The notes under the pieces: model-generated | Databases searched by the model: none | What the model was told of the DNA's origin: nothing | What the model saw: the letters and a program-made list of their open reading frames with translations, nothing else | Translations under genes and position numbers: made by a program | In this document: in pieces, positions 8,154-17,505 of the stretch | Position numbering within the stretch: the first letter of the stretch is position 1 | Layout: every line of letters begins with the position of its first letter | DNA from: Bdellovibrionales bacterium | GTDB taxonomy: Bacteria > Bdellovibrionota > Bdellovibrionia > Bdellovibrionales > UBA1609 | Direction: 5' to 3' | Length of the DNA stretch: 64,000 nt | NCBI GenBank assembly: GCA_027459485.1 | Contig: DAIDIG010000004.1 | Location: 62,001-126,000 of the forward strand

Positions 8154-9191
8154 ATGAATCGTCGCGATTTTCTATTCGGCACAAGTGCCACGCTGTTGGC
8201 CAGTACAGTTTTGCCTACGTTGGCAAAGGGCAAAGAAAACGCCGTGCACGACATTGCGTTTACACAAACAGGCCTGAGCCACGTTAAACATGTACTCGGC
8301 CCGGTTGCAGCGGACCCGACGAAAATTCCACCGCCGATTATGAGATCGCATTCCATCCATCACGACATCGTGCTCGAAGCGCGCCAGGTTGAGGGCCAAC
8401 TCGACCAAGGTACGACGTTTAATTTTATGACATGGAACGCGCAAGTGCCGGGCCCGATGATTCGCGTTCGCCAAGGGGATACGATTACACTCACGATCAA
8501 GAGTGCCAAACACAACAATCGCCCGCATAATATCGACATACACGCTCTTTACGGATCAGGCGGCGGATCAATGGCTACTTTCGTTTCGCCCGGCGAAAGT
8601 AAGACGGAAAAATTCAAATGCATGTACCCGGGCGCGTTCATTTATCATTGCGCCGTTCCGAACATGGACGAGCATATTAGCTCGGGGATGTTCGGCATGA
8701 TTTTGGTTGAACCGTATGACGGATTGCCCAAAGTCGACCGCGAATTTTATTTTGGTCAACATGAGATTTACACGAAAGAGCCGTTCGGTACGAGCGGCAA
8801 AGTCACTTTCGATTACGATGCCATGGCTAAGGAGCAGCCTAACTACGTCGTATTCAACGGCGCGGTTCAAGGCATCAGCTCCGAATGGTTAGGCGCCGCG
8901 AAAGCTAAGGTCGGCGAGACCATTCGTGTGTTCATGGTTTGCGGTGGACCGAATTTGACTTCTAGCTTTCACCCGATCGGGAACGTTTGGTCGCGCTGCT
9001 GGCCGCAGGGTGCGCTCGCTAATCCACCGCTCAAATATGTGCAAACACAACCCGTCGCGCCCGGCAGTTGCTTTATCGGTGAAATGGAATTGCCGGTGGC
9101 CGAAACGATCAAACTCGTCGATCACGCTCTATCGCGAGTGGCGCGAAAAGGGTTGCTCGCTGAAATTGACGTGCATCAAACGATTCCATAA
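8154..9191 (+). CDS. nirK: Copper-containing nitrite reductase, Tat-exported
   Basis: Reduces nitrite to nitric oxide in the periplasm. The Tat signal MNRRDFLFG is followed by two cupredoxin domains. Copper ligands are all visible. Type 1: H125, C166, H174, M179. Type 2: H130, H165, H273. The catalytic Asp is D128 in PHNIDIH. Its 345 residues fit the family. GGAGG lies at good spacing before ATG 8154. No NO reductase, azurin or cytochrome donor is nearby. The 24-bp palindrome and the 14-bp palindrome upstream suggest regulation by the divergent ArsR and perhaps an NO/nitrite sensor. It might serve nitrite or NO detoxification rather than full denitrification; that is inference. Confidence 0.93.
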   Translation: MNRRDFLFGTSATLLASTVLPTLAKGKENAVHDIAFTQTGLSHVKHVLGPVAADPTKIPPPIMRSHSIHHDIVLEARQVEGQLDQGTTFNFMTWNAQVPGPMIRVRQGDTITLTIKSAKHNNRPHNIDIHALYGSGGGSMATFVSPGESKTEKFKCMYPGAFIYHCAVPNMDEHISSGMFGMILVEPYDGLPKVDREFYFGQHEIYTKEPFGTSGKVTFDYDAMAKEQPNYVVFNGAVQGISSEWLGAAKAKVGETIRVFMVCGGPNLTSSFHPIGNVWSRCWPQGALANPPLKYVQTQPVAPGSCFIGEMELPVAETIKLVDHALSRVARKGLLAEIDVHQTIP

Positions 9192-9355
9192 AAAAGCGAG
9201 TGTTTAGGTAACCGTGAGCGCGCGTCTGATTTCACAAGTTTTACCGCAGCTAAAGTGACCATTTTGGGCGACCTGCCAATTTTTCTGACAGTCGCGGCGC
9301 TCTACTAAACATGATAAAGTGGGCCCTCTGCCCGCAATCGATCAATGGAGGTTGC

Positions 9356-10921
9356 ATGAAATATGCGCTGATCGTCCTATTTTCACTTTTGGCAACGCTT
9401 GGTTCGGCCCAGGCCCCCCAAGATTCATCGTCGTTTTTACCCGGCATCTCACTTAACTCCTGGACCCAAATTCTTGTCGCGAAATCAGCAGGTAATACTC
9501 CGCCCGGTTCGACAGCACGCTCGTTTCAATTCCCAACAAACTTAGAAATACTGAAAGATCGTCGTTCAGCACCCGCAATTTTCGCCGACTTGATGGAGCG
9601 TCTTAATAACACGAATCTTGTCGGGGCAAGTCGGGCCGAAACGGCTCAAAATTTCGCGAACCTCGCAAAAGGTATCGAAGATATGCGCCAACTCTATCGA
9701 AATGCCGGCGGAGTACCGACCAAGCAACGCAATATTTTATATATGTTGCAGATTTTGTCAGAAGAAGTCGCGTATGTGGGATCGCAAAAATTTCCAAATA
9801 ACTTCCCGGCCGTTATTCAAACTTCTGATTTGTCGCTCGAATCCCAACAAGCGGCAGCGGCCAGCCCGCGCTCCAATCAATTCTTTGGTTTTCGCGTTGT
9901 TACCGGTGATATTGTGTTATCTAAAGCCGTTGGGTCGGTATCAAGCGAACTGATCGCGTTTTTGATGAAAAGCCGTCATATCTTCTCACATGCGGCGGTT
10001 GTCGAGGTGACGCCGCAAACGAATGCGCTCGTGTCGCCTGAAGCCCTCATTCAAGACGGCGTGAAACTCCGCCTTATGGCGCCGGAATACGAAACAAACC
10101 CCCCGGTCAAATCGCGCGTTTATATTTATCGCTACGTCAGCGCGAACAACACCGAAGCGAAAGAACGTGCGGATATCGAAGCACATGTCGATCAATACAT
10201 CCAAAGTATGTACAAGACGGTGAAAAATCCGTTCACGCAGCCGGTCGCGGGCTATGACATATCGATGGACCCAATGAACCAAAAAAATCAATATTTCTGC
10301 GTGTCGATCATTATGAAAGTGCTCGGCAATTACTCGCCTTGGGCACAATCGCTTTGGAGCAAGGTCGCAACGCGCAGCCAACGATTACTCGCGGCGCTCG
10401 GGATTTCACAAGAGCGTATCCCGGCACCTGGCGATATGGAGCTCGACCCGAACTACGAACTCGTCGGCTCTGTTGTCAACGTGAGAGCCCTGCCGCGCGA
10501 GCGCATCGAAGCCGCCCTGGCCGATTATTTACTCGATTATTTCGGCAGTAACCGAGCCAATGAGCTGTTAAAAACGCTCGCTTCTTTGCGAACGGTGAAA
10601 TGGACGCCCCAACAAATGGCCGCCCTTGAGCAAGCACACGTGTTGCCGCAAAAGCAGCTGCAAACATTGCAAAAGTTAGCGCACGAACTGCCGCCGGGCT
10701 TGTCGCCCAGCCAAGCAGGCCTCTTTTACTTTTTGGATAATGTGCTGACCCCAGAAGTGGAAGCAAAAGTTCAGACTCAAATCGGCTCGAACATCGTCGG
10801 CTACGACACGCTCTCTGGGATCGTGTCGCAGGCGGTAACCGAAATCTGGCAAGAGAAACTGGCCGGGTTGGAAAAAATATTGAACAAATCCTGTCAATCT
10901 CAACTTCAGCCGGCACTTTAG
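9356..10921 (+). CDS. Exported YiiX-like permuted papain-fold protein
   Basis: A 521-residue protein with signal peptide MKYALIVLFSLLATLGSAQA. Residues ~180-330 have the layout of the YiiX/YebB permuted NlpC/P60 (C92-like) family. It has GDIVLSKAVG, then a His in FSHAAVVEV, then further on a Cys in FCVSIIMKV where the family has a CSEL-type catalytic Cys. The flanking ~150 N-terminal and ~190 C-terminal residues are helical and unrecognised. I chose ATG 9356 because GGAGG lies four bases upstream. Family members act on amide or lipid-linked bonds; the substrate here is not predictable. It is transcribed alone, ending 33 bases from the convergent lipoprotein gene. Confidence 0.78.
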   Translation: MKYALIVLFSLLATLGSAQAPQDSSSFLPGISLNSWTQILVAKSAGNTPPGSTARSFQFPTNLEILKDRRSAPAIFADLMERLNNTNLVGASRAETAQNFANLAKGIEDMRQLYRNAGGVPTKQRNILYMLQILSEEVAYVGSQKFPNNFPAVIQTSDLSLESQQAAAASPRSNQFFGFRVVTGDIVLSKAVGSVSSELIAFLMKSRHIFSHAAVVEVTPQTNALVSPEALIQDGVKLRLMAPEYETNPPVKSRVYIYRYVSANNTEAKERADIEAHVDQYIQSMYKTVKNPFTQPVAGYDISMDPMNQKNQYFCVSIIMKVLGNYSPWAQSLWSKVATRSQRLLAALGISQERIPAPGDMELDPNYELVGSVVNVRALPRERIEAALADYLLDYFGSNRANELLKTLASLRTVKWTPQQMAALEQAHVLPQKQLQTLQKLAHELPPGLSPSQAGLFYFLDNVLTPEVEAKVQTQIGSNIVGYDTLSGIVSQAVTEIWQEKLAGLEKILNKSCQSQLQPAL

Positions 10922-10954
10922 CATCTTTCGGCGTCACCGAAGTTGTGGCTTGAA

Positions 10955-12166
10955 TCACCGAAAATTTGACGGATGGGCCGTCGCGTTCGATGGCCAGGTA
11001 TTCCAAATTTCGACGTTCGTCGTTTTTTCAACAAATGGGCTAGACGGCGATCGAGCGAGATCCGAGTACAATCCAAAAGGAAAAATCCGATTGATTCTAT
11101 CGCTATTGTAAGCGTTCCAGCCTTGCGTCTGCGGGTCGCTCCCATTGTAGTTGAAGTTAAACGCGCCTGAATCCGCAAATATCTGAACACCTTTACGCAG
11201 GTTCGGATCGGAAGAATCTGGAACCGTGAGCGCCATCCACATCCAGCCGTTACCGCCGACATTTCTGTTCCAAGCGAGTTCCAGGCGAAACCATTGACCA
11301 AGGGGCACCGGAGCCGCATAGGTTTGCCCTCGACCCATATGCCCCGACGAAGTCGGGCTCAAAAAGCTTTGGGCGTAAACCTGATATCCGCCGCTCGGAA
11401 AGCCGTCATGAGCGACGTTCCAAACCGGGGTGTTACCGAAGCCCGTGTAACTTCGCTCTGTGATACCGGCGCCGAATCGCTCGGTGATATCGGTTTTCGA
11501 TTCCGCCGCAAGAAAAAATGTAAACGGCCCGCGCGAGGCCATATCGGGTTGGAGCCACATCCACTTCGAAATGTAGAGCATACCTTGAGCGCGAGATGTG
11601 TCCGGCCACACGATGAAATTATCCTGTTGCGTGTCGCCGCTGATTCCCCCGACATTGGGAACATACGGATTAATAGCCGTCAGTTGAAAAACGCGATTCG
11701 AAACCCCCGAGGGTACGGTGTTATCGGTTACAATCTGACGAGAATAATCGCCTTTCGTTTCTTGAATAAACTGCATTGAATCGGGATGGCTCGCCGTGCC
11801 ACCCCATAACGCCGCCGGGTAAACCGGCGAAGTAATATTATAAACCGTATCATGACCGACAACGTCGCACCAACCGCTGCTTGCGGTTGAGCCCACGGTG
11901 TACAGCCGCTGAAAATCGCTTAGAGATAAATTTTTAAACGACAGACCGAGATACAAACCGGATAGCGATGAAGGCGTTTGGTAGGGTATCAGATTGGGCG
12001 CTTGACCTGGCGTGGTCGATACAGATGAGTCGGCTGCCGCGCTCGCCGCTTTATTGGCCACGGCCGTGAAAGTGCCGCCGCAACCCATTATGAAAATGGA
12101 GAGGGCGAAACTTGCGAGTCCCATTTTGAGACGTTGTTGTTTACTGTCGGCCGTAATTCGAGACAT
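10955..12166 (-). CDS. Large lipoprotein, lectin/lyase-like fold possible
   Basis: A lipoprotein of 403 residues with lipobox IMGC followed by GG, so probably outer-membrane anchored. The mature part has many aromatic strands (KWMWLQPDM, GPFTFFLAAESKTD, WFRLELAWNRNVGGNGWMWM) of the type seen in concanavalin-like lectins and polysaccharide lyases, but I cannot assign a family. ATG 12166 is preferred over the GTG nine bases upstream because AGGGGG lies eight bases before it. Convergent with the YiiX-like gene and downstream of nothing obvious. Confidence 0.72.
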   Translation of the reverse strand: MSRITADSKQQRLKMGLASFALSIFIMGCGGTFTAVANKAASAAADSSVSTTPGQAPNLIPYQTPSSLSGLYLGLSFKNLSLSDFQRLYTVGSTASSGWCDVVGHDTVYNITSPVYPAALWGGTASHPDSMQFIQETKGDYSRQIVTDNTVPSGVSNRVFQLTAINPYVPNVGGISGDTQQDNFIVWPDTSRAQGMLYISKWMWLQPDMASRGPFTFFLAAESKTDITERFGAGITERSYTGFGNTPVWNVAHDGFPSGGYQVYAQSFLSPTSSGHMGRGQTYAAPVPLGQWFRLELAWNRNVGGNGWMWMALTVPDSSDPNLRKGVQIFADSGAFNFNYNGSDPQTQGWNAYNSDRINRIFPFGLYSDLARSPSSPFVEKTTNVEIWNTWPSNATAHPSNFR

Positions 12167-12341
12167 TTGCCGCACCCCCTACCCATAAACAAAGCAAATT
12201 CATTGCCAAGCAATTGGGCAGCGAGACGTCATTTCGCGGCTTTCAGAGCTAAATCTTAACTTAATACGTCTTCGTGCTATTCACCTGCATACATCGTGTG
12301 CGGTAATCGAAAAATAGCGCTCGTTTGAGTTCACGCTGGAT

Positions 12342-14939
12342 TCATTCCGCCGTGAATTTTAAACCCAGATCGTGAGCGTCAACCTTGATCTTGTGCCCTG
12401 CTGTAAACTCACCCGAAATGAGCCCTTTCGCAAGGCGATTCAAAACTTCGGTCTTGATCACACGCTTGAGGGGCCGCGCACCAAATACGGGGTCGTACCC
12501 TTTTTCGGCGAGCCACTTTTCCGCTTTGTCGGTGAACTTCAAACTGATCTTCTTTTCTTCAAGCCGACGACGCACGTCTTCGAGTTGAATGTCGACGATT
12601 TGGGCCAGCCGCTCGGGCTTCAAACTTTCAAATACAATCACTTCATCGACACGATTCAAAAATTCGGGCCGAAAGTGATCGCGCAATTGCCCCATGACCG
12701 CCTCACGTTTTTCTTCATCGTTCAACTTTTCGTCCATAATCGATTGCGAACCGATGTTCGAAGTCATGACGATAACAGTGTTGCGAAAGTCGACGGTTCG
12801 GCCTTGGCCATCGGTCAACCGGCCGTCATCTAAAACTTGCAATAAAACGTTGAACACTTCGGAGTGAGCCTTCTCGATTTCGTCGAGAAGAATCACACTG
12901 TACGGGCGCCGGCGCACCGCTTCGGTGAGTTGCCCACCCTCTTCGTAACCCACATAGCCCGGGGGAGCGCCAATGAGTCGCGAAACCGAGTGTTTCTCCA
13001 TATATTCAGACATGTCGATGCGCACGACGGCTTCTTCCGTGTCAAATAAAAAATCCGCCAACGCTTTTACAGTCTCGGTTTTGCCAACTCCGGTCGGCCC
13101 GAGAAACAAAAAGCTGCCGATCGGCTGGCGCGGATCTGCAATTTCGGCTCGCGCGCGACGAACAGCATCAGCCACGGCTTGCAGCGCCTTATCCTGCCCG
13201 ACAACGCGCTTACGGAGTTCGTCTTCCATTTGAAGCAACTTTTGCGTTTCGCTTTCAAGCATTTTCTGAACGGGAATCCCCGTCCACTTCGCGACAACTT
13301 CGGCGATTTCGTCGGGCGTCACTTCTTCGCGCAATAGTGACTTTTCGGGCTTATTATCTTTTTTCTCTTTGTCTTCACTATACGACTTTAGCTTTTTCTC
13401 TAGCTCGGGGAGGCGCCCGTACTTCAACTCGGCGGCCCGCTCGAGGCGCCCCTCTCGTTCGGCCCGCTCGATATCAACGCGCACGCTTTCAATCTCTTCT
13501 TTGACGTTCTTAAGACCAAAAATTTTTTCCTTTTCTTTTTCCCACTGCTTTTTTAGTGTCGCGACGCTGTCTTCGCTGTCGCGGAGCTCCCGTGAAATTT
13601 CCGCGAGGCGTTTCTTTGCGTCTTCGTCCTTTTCTTTTTTCAAGGCTTCGCTTTCAATTTTCAGCTGCGTGACTTTGCGATTGATCTCGTCAATCTCAGC
13701 GGGGACGCTGTTGATCTCAATCGAGAGACGTGAAGCCGCTTCATCCATCAAGTCAATCGCTTTATCGGGCAAAAAACGATCGGCGATGTAACGGTGCGAG
13801 AATTTCACCGCCGCGACAATGGCGGCATCGGTAATGCGAACGCCGTGATGCACCTCATATTTTTCTTTCAGACCCCGCAAAATGGTGATCGCATCTTCGA
13901 CCGACGGCTCCTGAACCAGCACGGTTTGAAACCGCCGTTCGAGGGCTTTGTCCTTTTCAATGTACTTTCGGTATTCATCGAGCGTTGTCGCCCCCACGCA
14001 ACGTAGTTCACCGCGCGCGAGCGCCGGCTTTAACAATTGACCGGCGTCAATCGCGCCTTCCGTTTTGCCGGCGCCAACCAACGTATGCAGCTCATCGATA
14101 AACAAAATGATTTGGCCGTTCGAATCGACCACTTCTTTAATTACGGCCTTTAGACGATCTTCGAATTCACCGCGATATTTCGCGCCGGCGATGAGCGCTC
14201 CCAAATCGAGCGACAACAACTTTTTATTGAGAAGGACTTCGGGCACGTCACGGTTGATAATTCGAAGCGCAAGACCCTCGGCGATGGCGGTTTTACCAAC
14301 GCCCGGTTCACCGATCAAAACAGGATTATTTTTTGTCCGCCGCGACAGAACCTGAATGACCCGGCGGATTTCTTCGTCGCGACCGATGACCGGATCAAGC
14401 TTACCTTGCTCGGCCAGTTCGGTAAGATCACGCGCATATTTTTTAAGAGTGTCGAATTTCACTTCCGGGTTGTCGTCGGTCACTTTTTGATTCCCTCGTT
14501 TTAATTTCAAAGCTGCCAAGAACTTCTTCGCGTCGACCCCTGCGCGTTCGAGAATTCGCGTTGTTTCGCTATGCCGCTCCTTTAATTGTGCCAGTATAAA
14601 ATGTTCGGTTGAAACGTATGAATCGCCAAGCGACCGGGCCTCGGTCTCCGCTTGCCGAAACAGTGCAAGAAAACCTTGCGATGCCCCAAGCGGCGCGCGC
14701 GGAGCTGAACCCTGCAGTTGAGCCATTTGGCGCAGACGATCGGTCAGCTTTGAAGTCAGTTCACCGAACTGAACCCCCATAGATTCAAGCACTTGCGGTA
14801 CAATCCCATTTTCTTGGCGAATCAATTCAAAAATCAAATGATCGGCCTCAAGTTGTGGGCTTCGGTTGTCCTCAGCCAGGCGAGCGGCAGCTTGTACAGC
14901 TTCTTGGCTTTTTGTCGTCAGTTTACTTAGATCTAACAT
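12342..14939 (-). CDS. clpB: ClpB disaggregase chaperone
   Basis: Hexameric AAA+ disaggregase that rescues aggregated proteins with DnaK. The Clp N-domain repeats (~1-145) are followed by NBD1 with Walker A GEPGVGKT and Walker [10 protein letters not shown]. The long middle coiled coil (~400-525) is rich in Lys and Glu. NBD2 has Walker A GPTGVGKT and [24 protein letters not shown]. At 865 residues it is full length. The ATG has GGAAGG upstream. It is transcribed alone and divergent from the Cys-rich gene at 14980. I looked for a heat-shock sigma-32 promoter and found no correctly spaced one. Confidence 0.98.
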   Translation of the reverse strand: MLDLSKLTTKSQEAVQAAARLAEDNRSPQLEADHLIFELIRQENGIVPQVLESMGVQFGELTSKLTDRLRQMAQLQGSAPRAPLGASQGFLALFRQAETEARSLGDSYVSTEHFILAQLKERHSETTRILERAGVDAKKFLAALKLKRGNQKVTDDNPEVKFDTLKKYARDLTELAEQGKLDPVIGRDEEIRRVIQVLSRRTKNNPVLIGEPGVGKTAIAEGLALRIINRDVPEVLLNKKLLSLDLGALIAGAKYRGEFEDRLKAVIKEVVDSNGQIILFIDELHTLVGAGKTEGAIDAGQLLKPALARGELRCVGATTLDEYRKYIEKDKALERRFQTVLVQEPSVEDAITILRGLKEKYEVHHGVRITDAAIVAAVKFSHRYIADRFLPDKAIDLMDEAASRLSIEINSVPAEIDEINRKVTQLKIESEALKKEKDEDAKKRLAEISRELRDSEDSVATLKKQWEKEKEKIFGLKNVKEEIESVRVDIERAEREGRLERAAELKYGRLPELEKKLKSYSEDKEKKDNKPEKSLLREEVTPDEIAEVVAKWTGIPVQKMLESETQKLLQMEDELRKRVVGQDKALQAVADAVRRARAEIADPRQPIGSFLFLGPTGVGKTETVKALADFLFDTEEAVVRIDMSEYMEKHSVSRLIGAPPGYVGYEEGGQLTEAVRRRPYSVILLDEIEKAHSEVFNVLLQVLDDGRLTDGQGRTVDFRNTVIVMTSNIGSQSIMDEKLNDEEKREAVMGQLRDHFRPEFLNRVDEVIVFESLKPERLAQIVDIQLEDVRRRLEEKKISLKFTDKAEKWLAEKGYDPVFGARPLKRVIKTEVLNRLAKGLISGEFTAGHKIKVDAHDLGLKFTAE

Positions 14940-14979
14940 GGCAGTCCTTCCAATTTGATGTTATAAATCTGTGGCTTAT

Positions 14980-15204
14980 ATGAGCACTGTCAATTCAAGA
15001 TCTATTATTTTGGATGCCGTTAACCCTAAGGATTTTCGCGAGCTTACCCTCATCTATTGCTGCGAACAATGCAGTTATTTCGATAGCAAAAAGCAAAGCT
15101 GCGCAATGGGGTTTAAGACTGAAAAGCATCGTCGCGACGAGCAGCTCCGCCTCTATAACCTGTGCGGCAAGTTTGCCATCTGCCGCTCGCAGGAGATTGA
15201 TTGA
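14980..15204 (+). CDS. Small Cys-rich protein
   Basis: A 74-residue protein with five Cys: an adjacent pair plus CxxC (YCCEQCSYF), then QSCAMGF, NLCGKFAICRS. The spacing suggests a small zinc or iron-sulfur site. I do not recognise the family. The start is uncertain (ATG 14980 or GTG 14971). Neither has a ribosome site, but TATAAA at 14962 would put transcription start very near the ATG, so the message may be leaderless. Its stop overlaps the TTG start of the hydrolase gene by four bases, indicating an operon. Confidence 0.72.
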   Translation: MSTVNSRSIILDAVNPKDFRELTLIYCCEQCSYFDSKKQSCAMGFKTEKHRRDEQLRLYNLCGKFAICRSQEID

Positions 15205-16175
15205 ACTTAAGTGCGATGGCCGGGCTTTCGGCGTGGCCGGTGACGATCGTCTGGATCGCAGCCGTTTTCGCCGCATGGGCTTTGGTTACTTACGCTCGTC
15301 GCGCGCTTCGAAAACCAAAACGCATTGAACCCGATGATCCGGACCATCGACGGATCTACCCCAACTTACCGCTTGGGCAGTTTATCGAGGTCGACGGCTT
15401 TAAAATTCGATTCATTCAAAAAGGCCAGGGGCCGGATGTAATACTGGTTCATGGATTCGCTGAATCCATCATTACGTGGCGCCTCATATTTAACGATCTG
15501 GCCGAGCGGTATCGGGTCACAGCACTCGATTTACCCGGATTTGGTTTTTCGTCGAAGTTCATCGATCGCGATTATGACCTCGAAACCCAAGCCAAACGTC
15601 TGAGTGATATCGTCGCCGCTCTTAAAATCGATCGCCCTATGTTAGTCGGTCATTCAATGGGCGCGGCACTCATTGCCTGGATGGCGAAATCAACTCCGGA
15701 AAAAATGAATCGAATCGCCTTGATAGCCCCGGCTATAAACCCAGCGGTCGTGCGGCTTCACCCCTTAGCCGCCCAATGGTTGGGGGCCCTGCTGAAATCG
15801 TTTATTGTGACACCGACAATGATCCGACAAATTTATTTGAAATATTGCGTTGTTGATCCGCCAGCGGATCTTGACTTAGCCGTGCCGGAATTCTACCGCC
15901 CCTATCACCAGTCACCTGAAGCCGTCACAGTCGCAGCACGGCACAGTTGGCTTCTTTACGACAAACGTCTGCCAGCCGCAATTCGTGATCTTTCATGCCC
16001 GGTGCTCGTTATCGCCGGCGAAAATGACCAAGTTGTGAAGTTATCGCTGGTCGAAGAATTTCTTCAGCTGAACCCAGCCGCTCGATCCGTCGTTTTGCCA
16101 AGAACCGGTCATCAAATTCAAGAAGAGAAACCTCGTGAGGTCTTGGCCGAACTGTGCTCTTTTTTTGACTCGTAG
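15201..16175 (+). CDS. Membrane-anchored alpha/beta hydrolase
   Basis: A serine hydrolase of the alpha/beta fold. One N-terminal membrane helix (residues ~12-30) is followed by the hydrolase core: oxyanion region VHGFAES, nucleophile elbow GHSMGAA, acid Asp in GENDQVV and catalytic His in RTGHQI. Likely an esterase or lipase-like enzyme at the membrane; the substrate is unknown. TTG 15201 has AGGAG five bases upstream and overlaps the preceding stop by four bases, so translation is probably coupled. A GTCCTG/CAGGAC hairpin at 16179-16194 follows the stop but lacks a T-run. Confidence 0.9.
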   Translation: MNLSAMAGLSAWPVTIVWIAAVFAAWALVTYARRALRKPKRIEPDDPDHRRIYPNLPLGQFIEVDGFKIRFIQKGQGPDVILVHGFAESIITWRLIFNDLAERYRVTALDLPGFGFSSKFIDRDYDLETQAKRLSDIVAALKIDRPMLVGHSMGAALIAWMAKSTPEKMNRIALIAPAINPAVVRLHPLAAQWLGALLKSFIVTPTMIRQIYLKYCVVDPPADLDLAVPEFYRPYHQSPEAVTVAARHSWLLYDKRLPAAIRDLSCPVLVIAGENDQVVKLSLVEEFLQLNPAARSVVLPRTGHQIQEEKPREVLAELCSFFDS

Positions 16176-16419
16176 AAGGTCCTGATTTCAGGACTTACGC
16201 CCCGTAAATGCGGCGAATTTGCTACCCCGCTCGACTCGACTTTTAGCGAATTCTTCAGCACGTCCGTCTAATTTGGCCTCAAGTCCAGTCAAGATTCCGT
16301 CGCAGACTCCGAAATTTTCTCTGTCAGGCAAGAGTTATTCTGCTGACAATCACTTGAAATCAAACTTTCAAGGGAGGGGCCACAAGGATGGAATGAAAAA
16401 CTACAGGAGTTGTAAGGGG

Positions 16420-16447
16420 TAAATATAAACGGCTTGGATGCCGGTTC
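16420..16447 (+). promoter_or_regulatory. Sigma-28-like flagellin promoter
   Basis: TAAATATA, a 12-base spacer, then GCCGGTTC resembles the FliA consensus TAAAGTTT-N11-GCCGATAA at TAAA, T, GCCG and T. The predicted transcript has a leader of ~80 bases before the flagellin ATG. The motor operon at 48 kb has a similar element with the same 12-base spacer. Confidence 0.45.
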
Positions 16448-16488
16448 TCAAAGCCCCAGAGAACACAATAAACACAAGGAGGAATTTT

Positions 16489-16506
16489 ATGGAAATGCAA
16501 ACGTAA
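16489..16506 (+). CDS. Five-codon leader mini-ORF
   Basis: ATG GAA ATG CAA ACG TAA, preceded by AAGGAGG at ideal spacing, ends 28 bases before the flagellin ATG. It may be a translated leader peptide affecting flagellin translation, or the remnant of a duplicated flagellin start (its first codons resemble those of the flagellin, ATG GGA ATG). Translation is not proven. Confidence 0.4.
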   Translation: MEMQT

Positions 16507-16534
16507 ATTTTAAAAATAAACGGAGGATGAGAGT

Positions 16535-17371
16535 ATGGGAATGAGAGTTACGACAAACATAGCCGCGATCAACGCGGAAAGAAACTTAACAGTCAGTCAA
16601 CGTGCGATGCAAAAAAGCTTCGCGCAGTTATCGAGTGGCAGCCGAATCAACAAGGCCGCCGACGACGCAGCAGGTTTGGCAATTTCTGAAAACTTAAAAG
16701 GCCAAATCCGATCGGTTCGCCAAGCGAACCGCAACGCCAACGACGGCATCTCGATGGTGCAAGTGGCCGAGGGCGGTCTGAACGAAATCGGCAACATCGT
16801 GGTTCGCCTTCGCGAGCTAGGAATGCAAGCCGCTTCTGACACCGTTGGCGACAAAGAGCGTGGCTACATCAATAAAGAAGTTGTACAGCTAAAAGACGAA
16901 TTGCAACGTATCGCAAAAGTGACCACTTGGGGCAAAACGAAACTACTTGATGGCTCGACCCCGACATTTGACTTCCAGGTCGGTATCTTTAACGACAGCT
17001 TCGAAGACCGAATTTCGTTCAACGCAAGCAAGAACGTGGCCACACTTTCAGCCCTTGGCTTGGACGGTGTCGATTACACAAGCAAAGAAGGAGCTCAAGA
17101 CGCGCTCGCGACGCTCGACAAAGCGCAAGATCGCATTAACGGTATGCGTTCGAACCTTGGCGCTTTGCAGAACAGACTTCAGTCGACAGTCAATAACTTG
17201 GGTGTGTCTGAAGAAAACTTGTCTGCAGCGAACAGCCGAATTCGCGACACAGACGTGGCTGAAGCGACTGCCAACCTGACTCGCAACAACATCTTGTTGC
17301 AAGCTGGTACGGCGGCTCTCGCCCAAGCGAACCAGATGAACACGGTCGCTTTGAACTTGATCAAGGGCTAA
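16535..17371 (+). CDS. fliC: Flagellin
   Basis: The filament protein of the flagellum. The N-terminal D0/D1 domain (MGMRVTTNIAAINAERNL, then SSGSRINKAADDAAGLAISE) and the C-terminal D0/D1 domain (SRIRDTDVAEATANLTRNNIL to ALNLIKG) are both intact, with a very short variable centre. The 278-residue length is typical of the small multiple flagellins of Bdellovibrio-like bacteria. GGAGG precedes the ATG by eight bases. It is monocistronic, with a sigma-28-like promoter and a strong terminator right after it. Other flagellin genes probably exist elsewhere in the genome (inference). Confidence 0.97.
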   Translation: MGMRVTTNIAAINAERNLTVSQRAMQKSFAQLSSGSRINKAADDAAGLAISENLKGQIRSVRQANRNANDGISMVQVAEGGLNEIGNIVVRLRELGMQAASDTVGDKERGYINKEVVQLKDELQRIAKVTTWGKTKLLDGSTPTFDFQVGIFNDSFEDRISFNASKNVATLSALGLDGVDYTSKEGAQDALATLDKAQDRINGMRSNLGALQNRLQSTVNNLGVSEENLSAANSRIRDTDVAEATANLTRNNILLQAGTAALAQANQMNTVALNLIKG

Positions 17372-17397
17372 GCCGAACGATAATGCAATAATCCCGA

Positions 17398-17430
17398 AAC
17401 CCGGCGCCACTTGCGCCGGGTTTTCATTTT
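17398..17430 (+). terminator. Intrinsic terminator after flagellin
   Basis: A perfect 10-bp stem, AACCCGGCGC and GCGCCGGGTT, with a five-base loop, followed by TTCATTTTT. Confidence 0.92.
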
Positions 17431-17505
17431 TGTGTTGACCGTTTACACCAATTCTTTAAAACAGATATTCAGTAGGCCGTTTGTGGCAATCAAAACGAGG
17501 GATTT

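Larger units (their letters stand above)
16176..16534 (+). other. Noncoding leader region upstream of flagellin
   Basis: 359 bases without a full gene. It holds a hairpin at 16179-16194, a sigma-28-like promoter at 16420-16447 and a five-codon mini-ORF with its own strong ribosome site at 16489-16506. The rest shows no coding signal; the 67-codon open frame at 16219-16422 has no ribosome site or protein-like composition. Confidence 0.7.

Noticed and set aside
13369-13791. 140-codon Ser/Phe-rich plus-strand frame
   Set aside because: Antisense to the ClpB middle coiled coil; composition is the complement of Lys/Glu codons.
14985-15012. Heat-shock sigma-32 promoter for clpB
   Set aside because: CTTGAA is present on the minus strand, but the CCCCAT-like element is only eight bases away, too close for sigma-32.
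16179-16194. Terminator after the alpha/beta hydrolase gene
   Set aside because: Only a six-base stem without a T-run; kept as a mere hairpin in the leader region entry.
16219-16422. 67-codon frame upstream of flagellin
   Set aside because: No ribosome site, no plausible protein character, and it ends over the promoter candidate.
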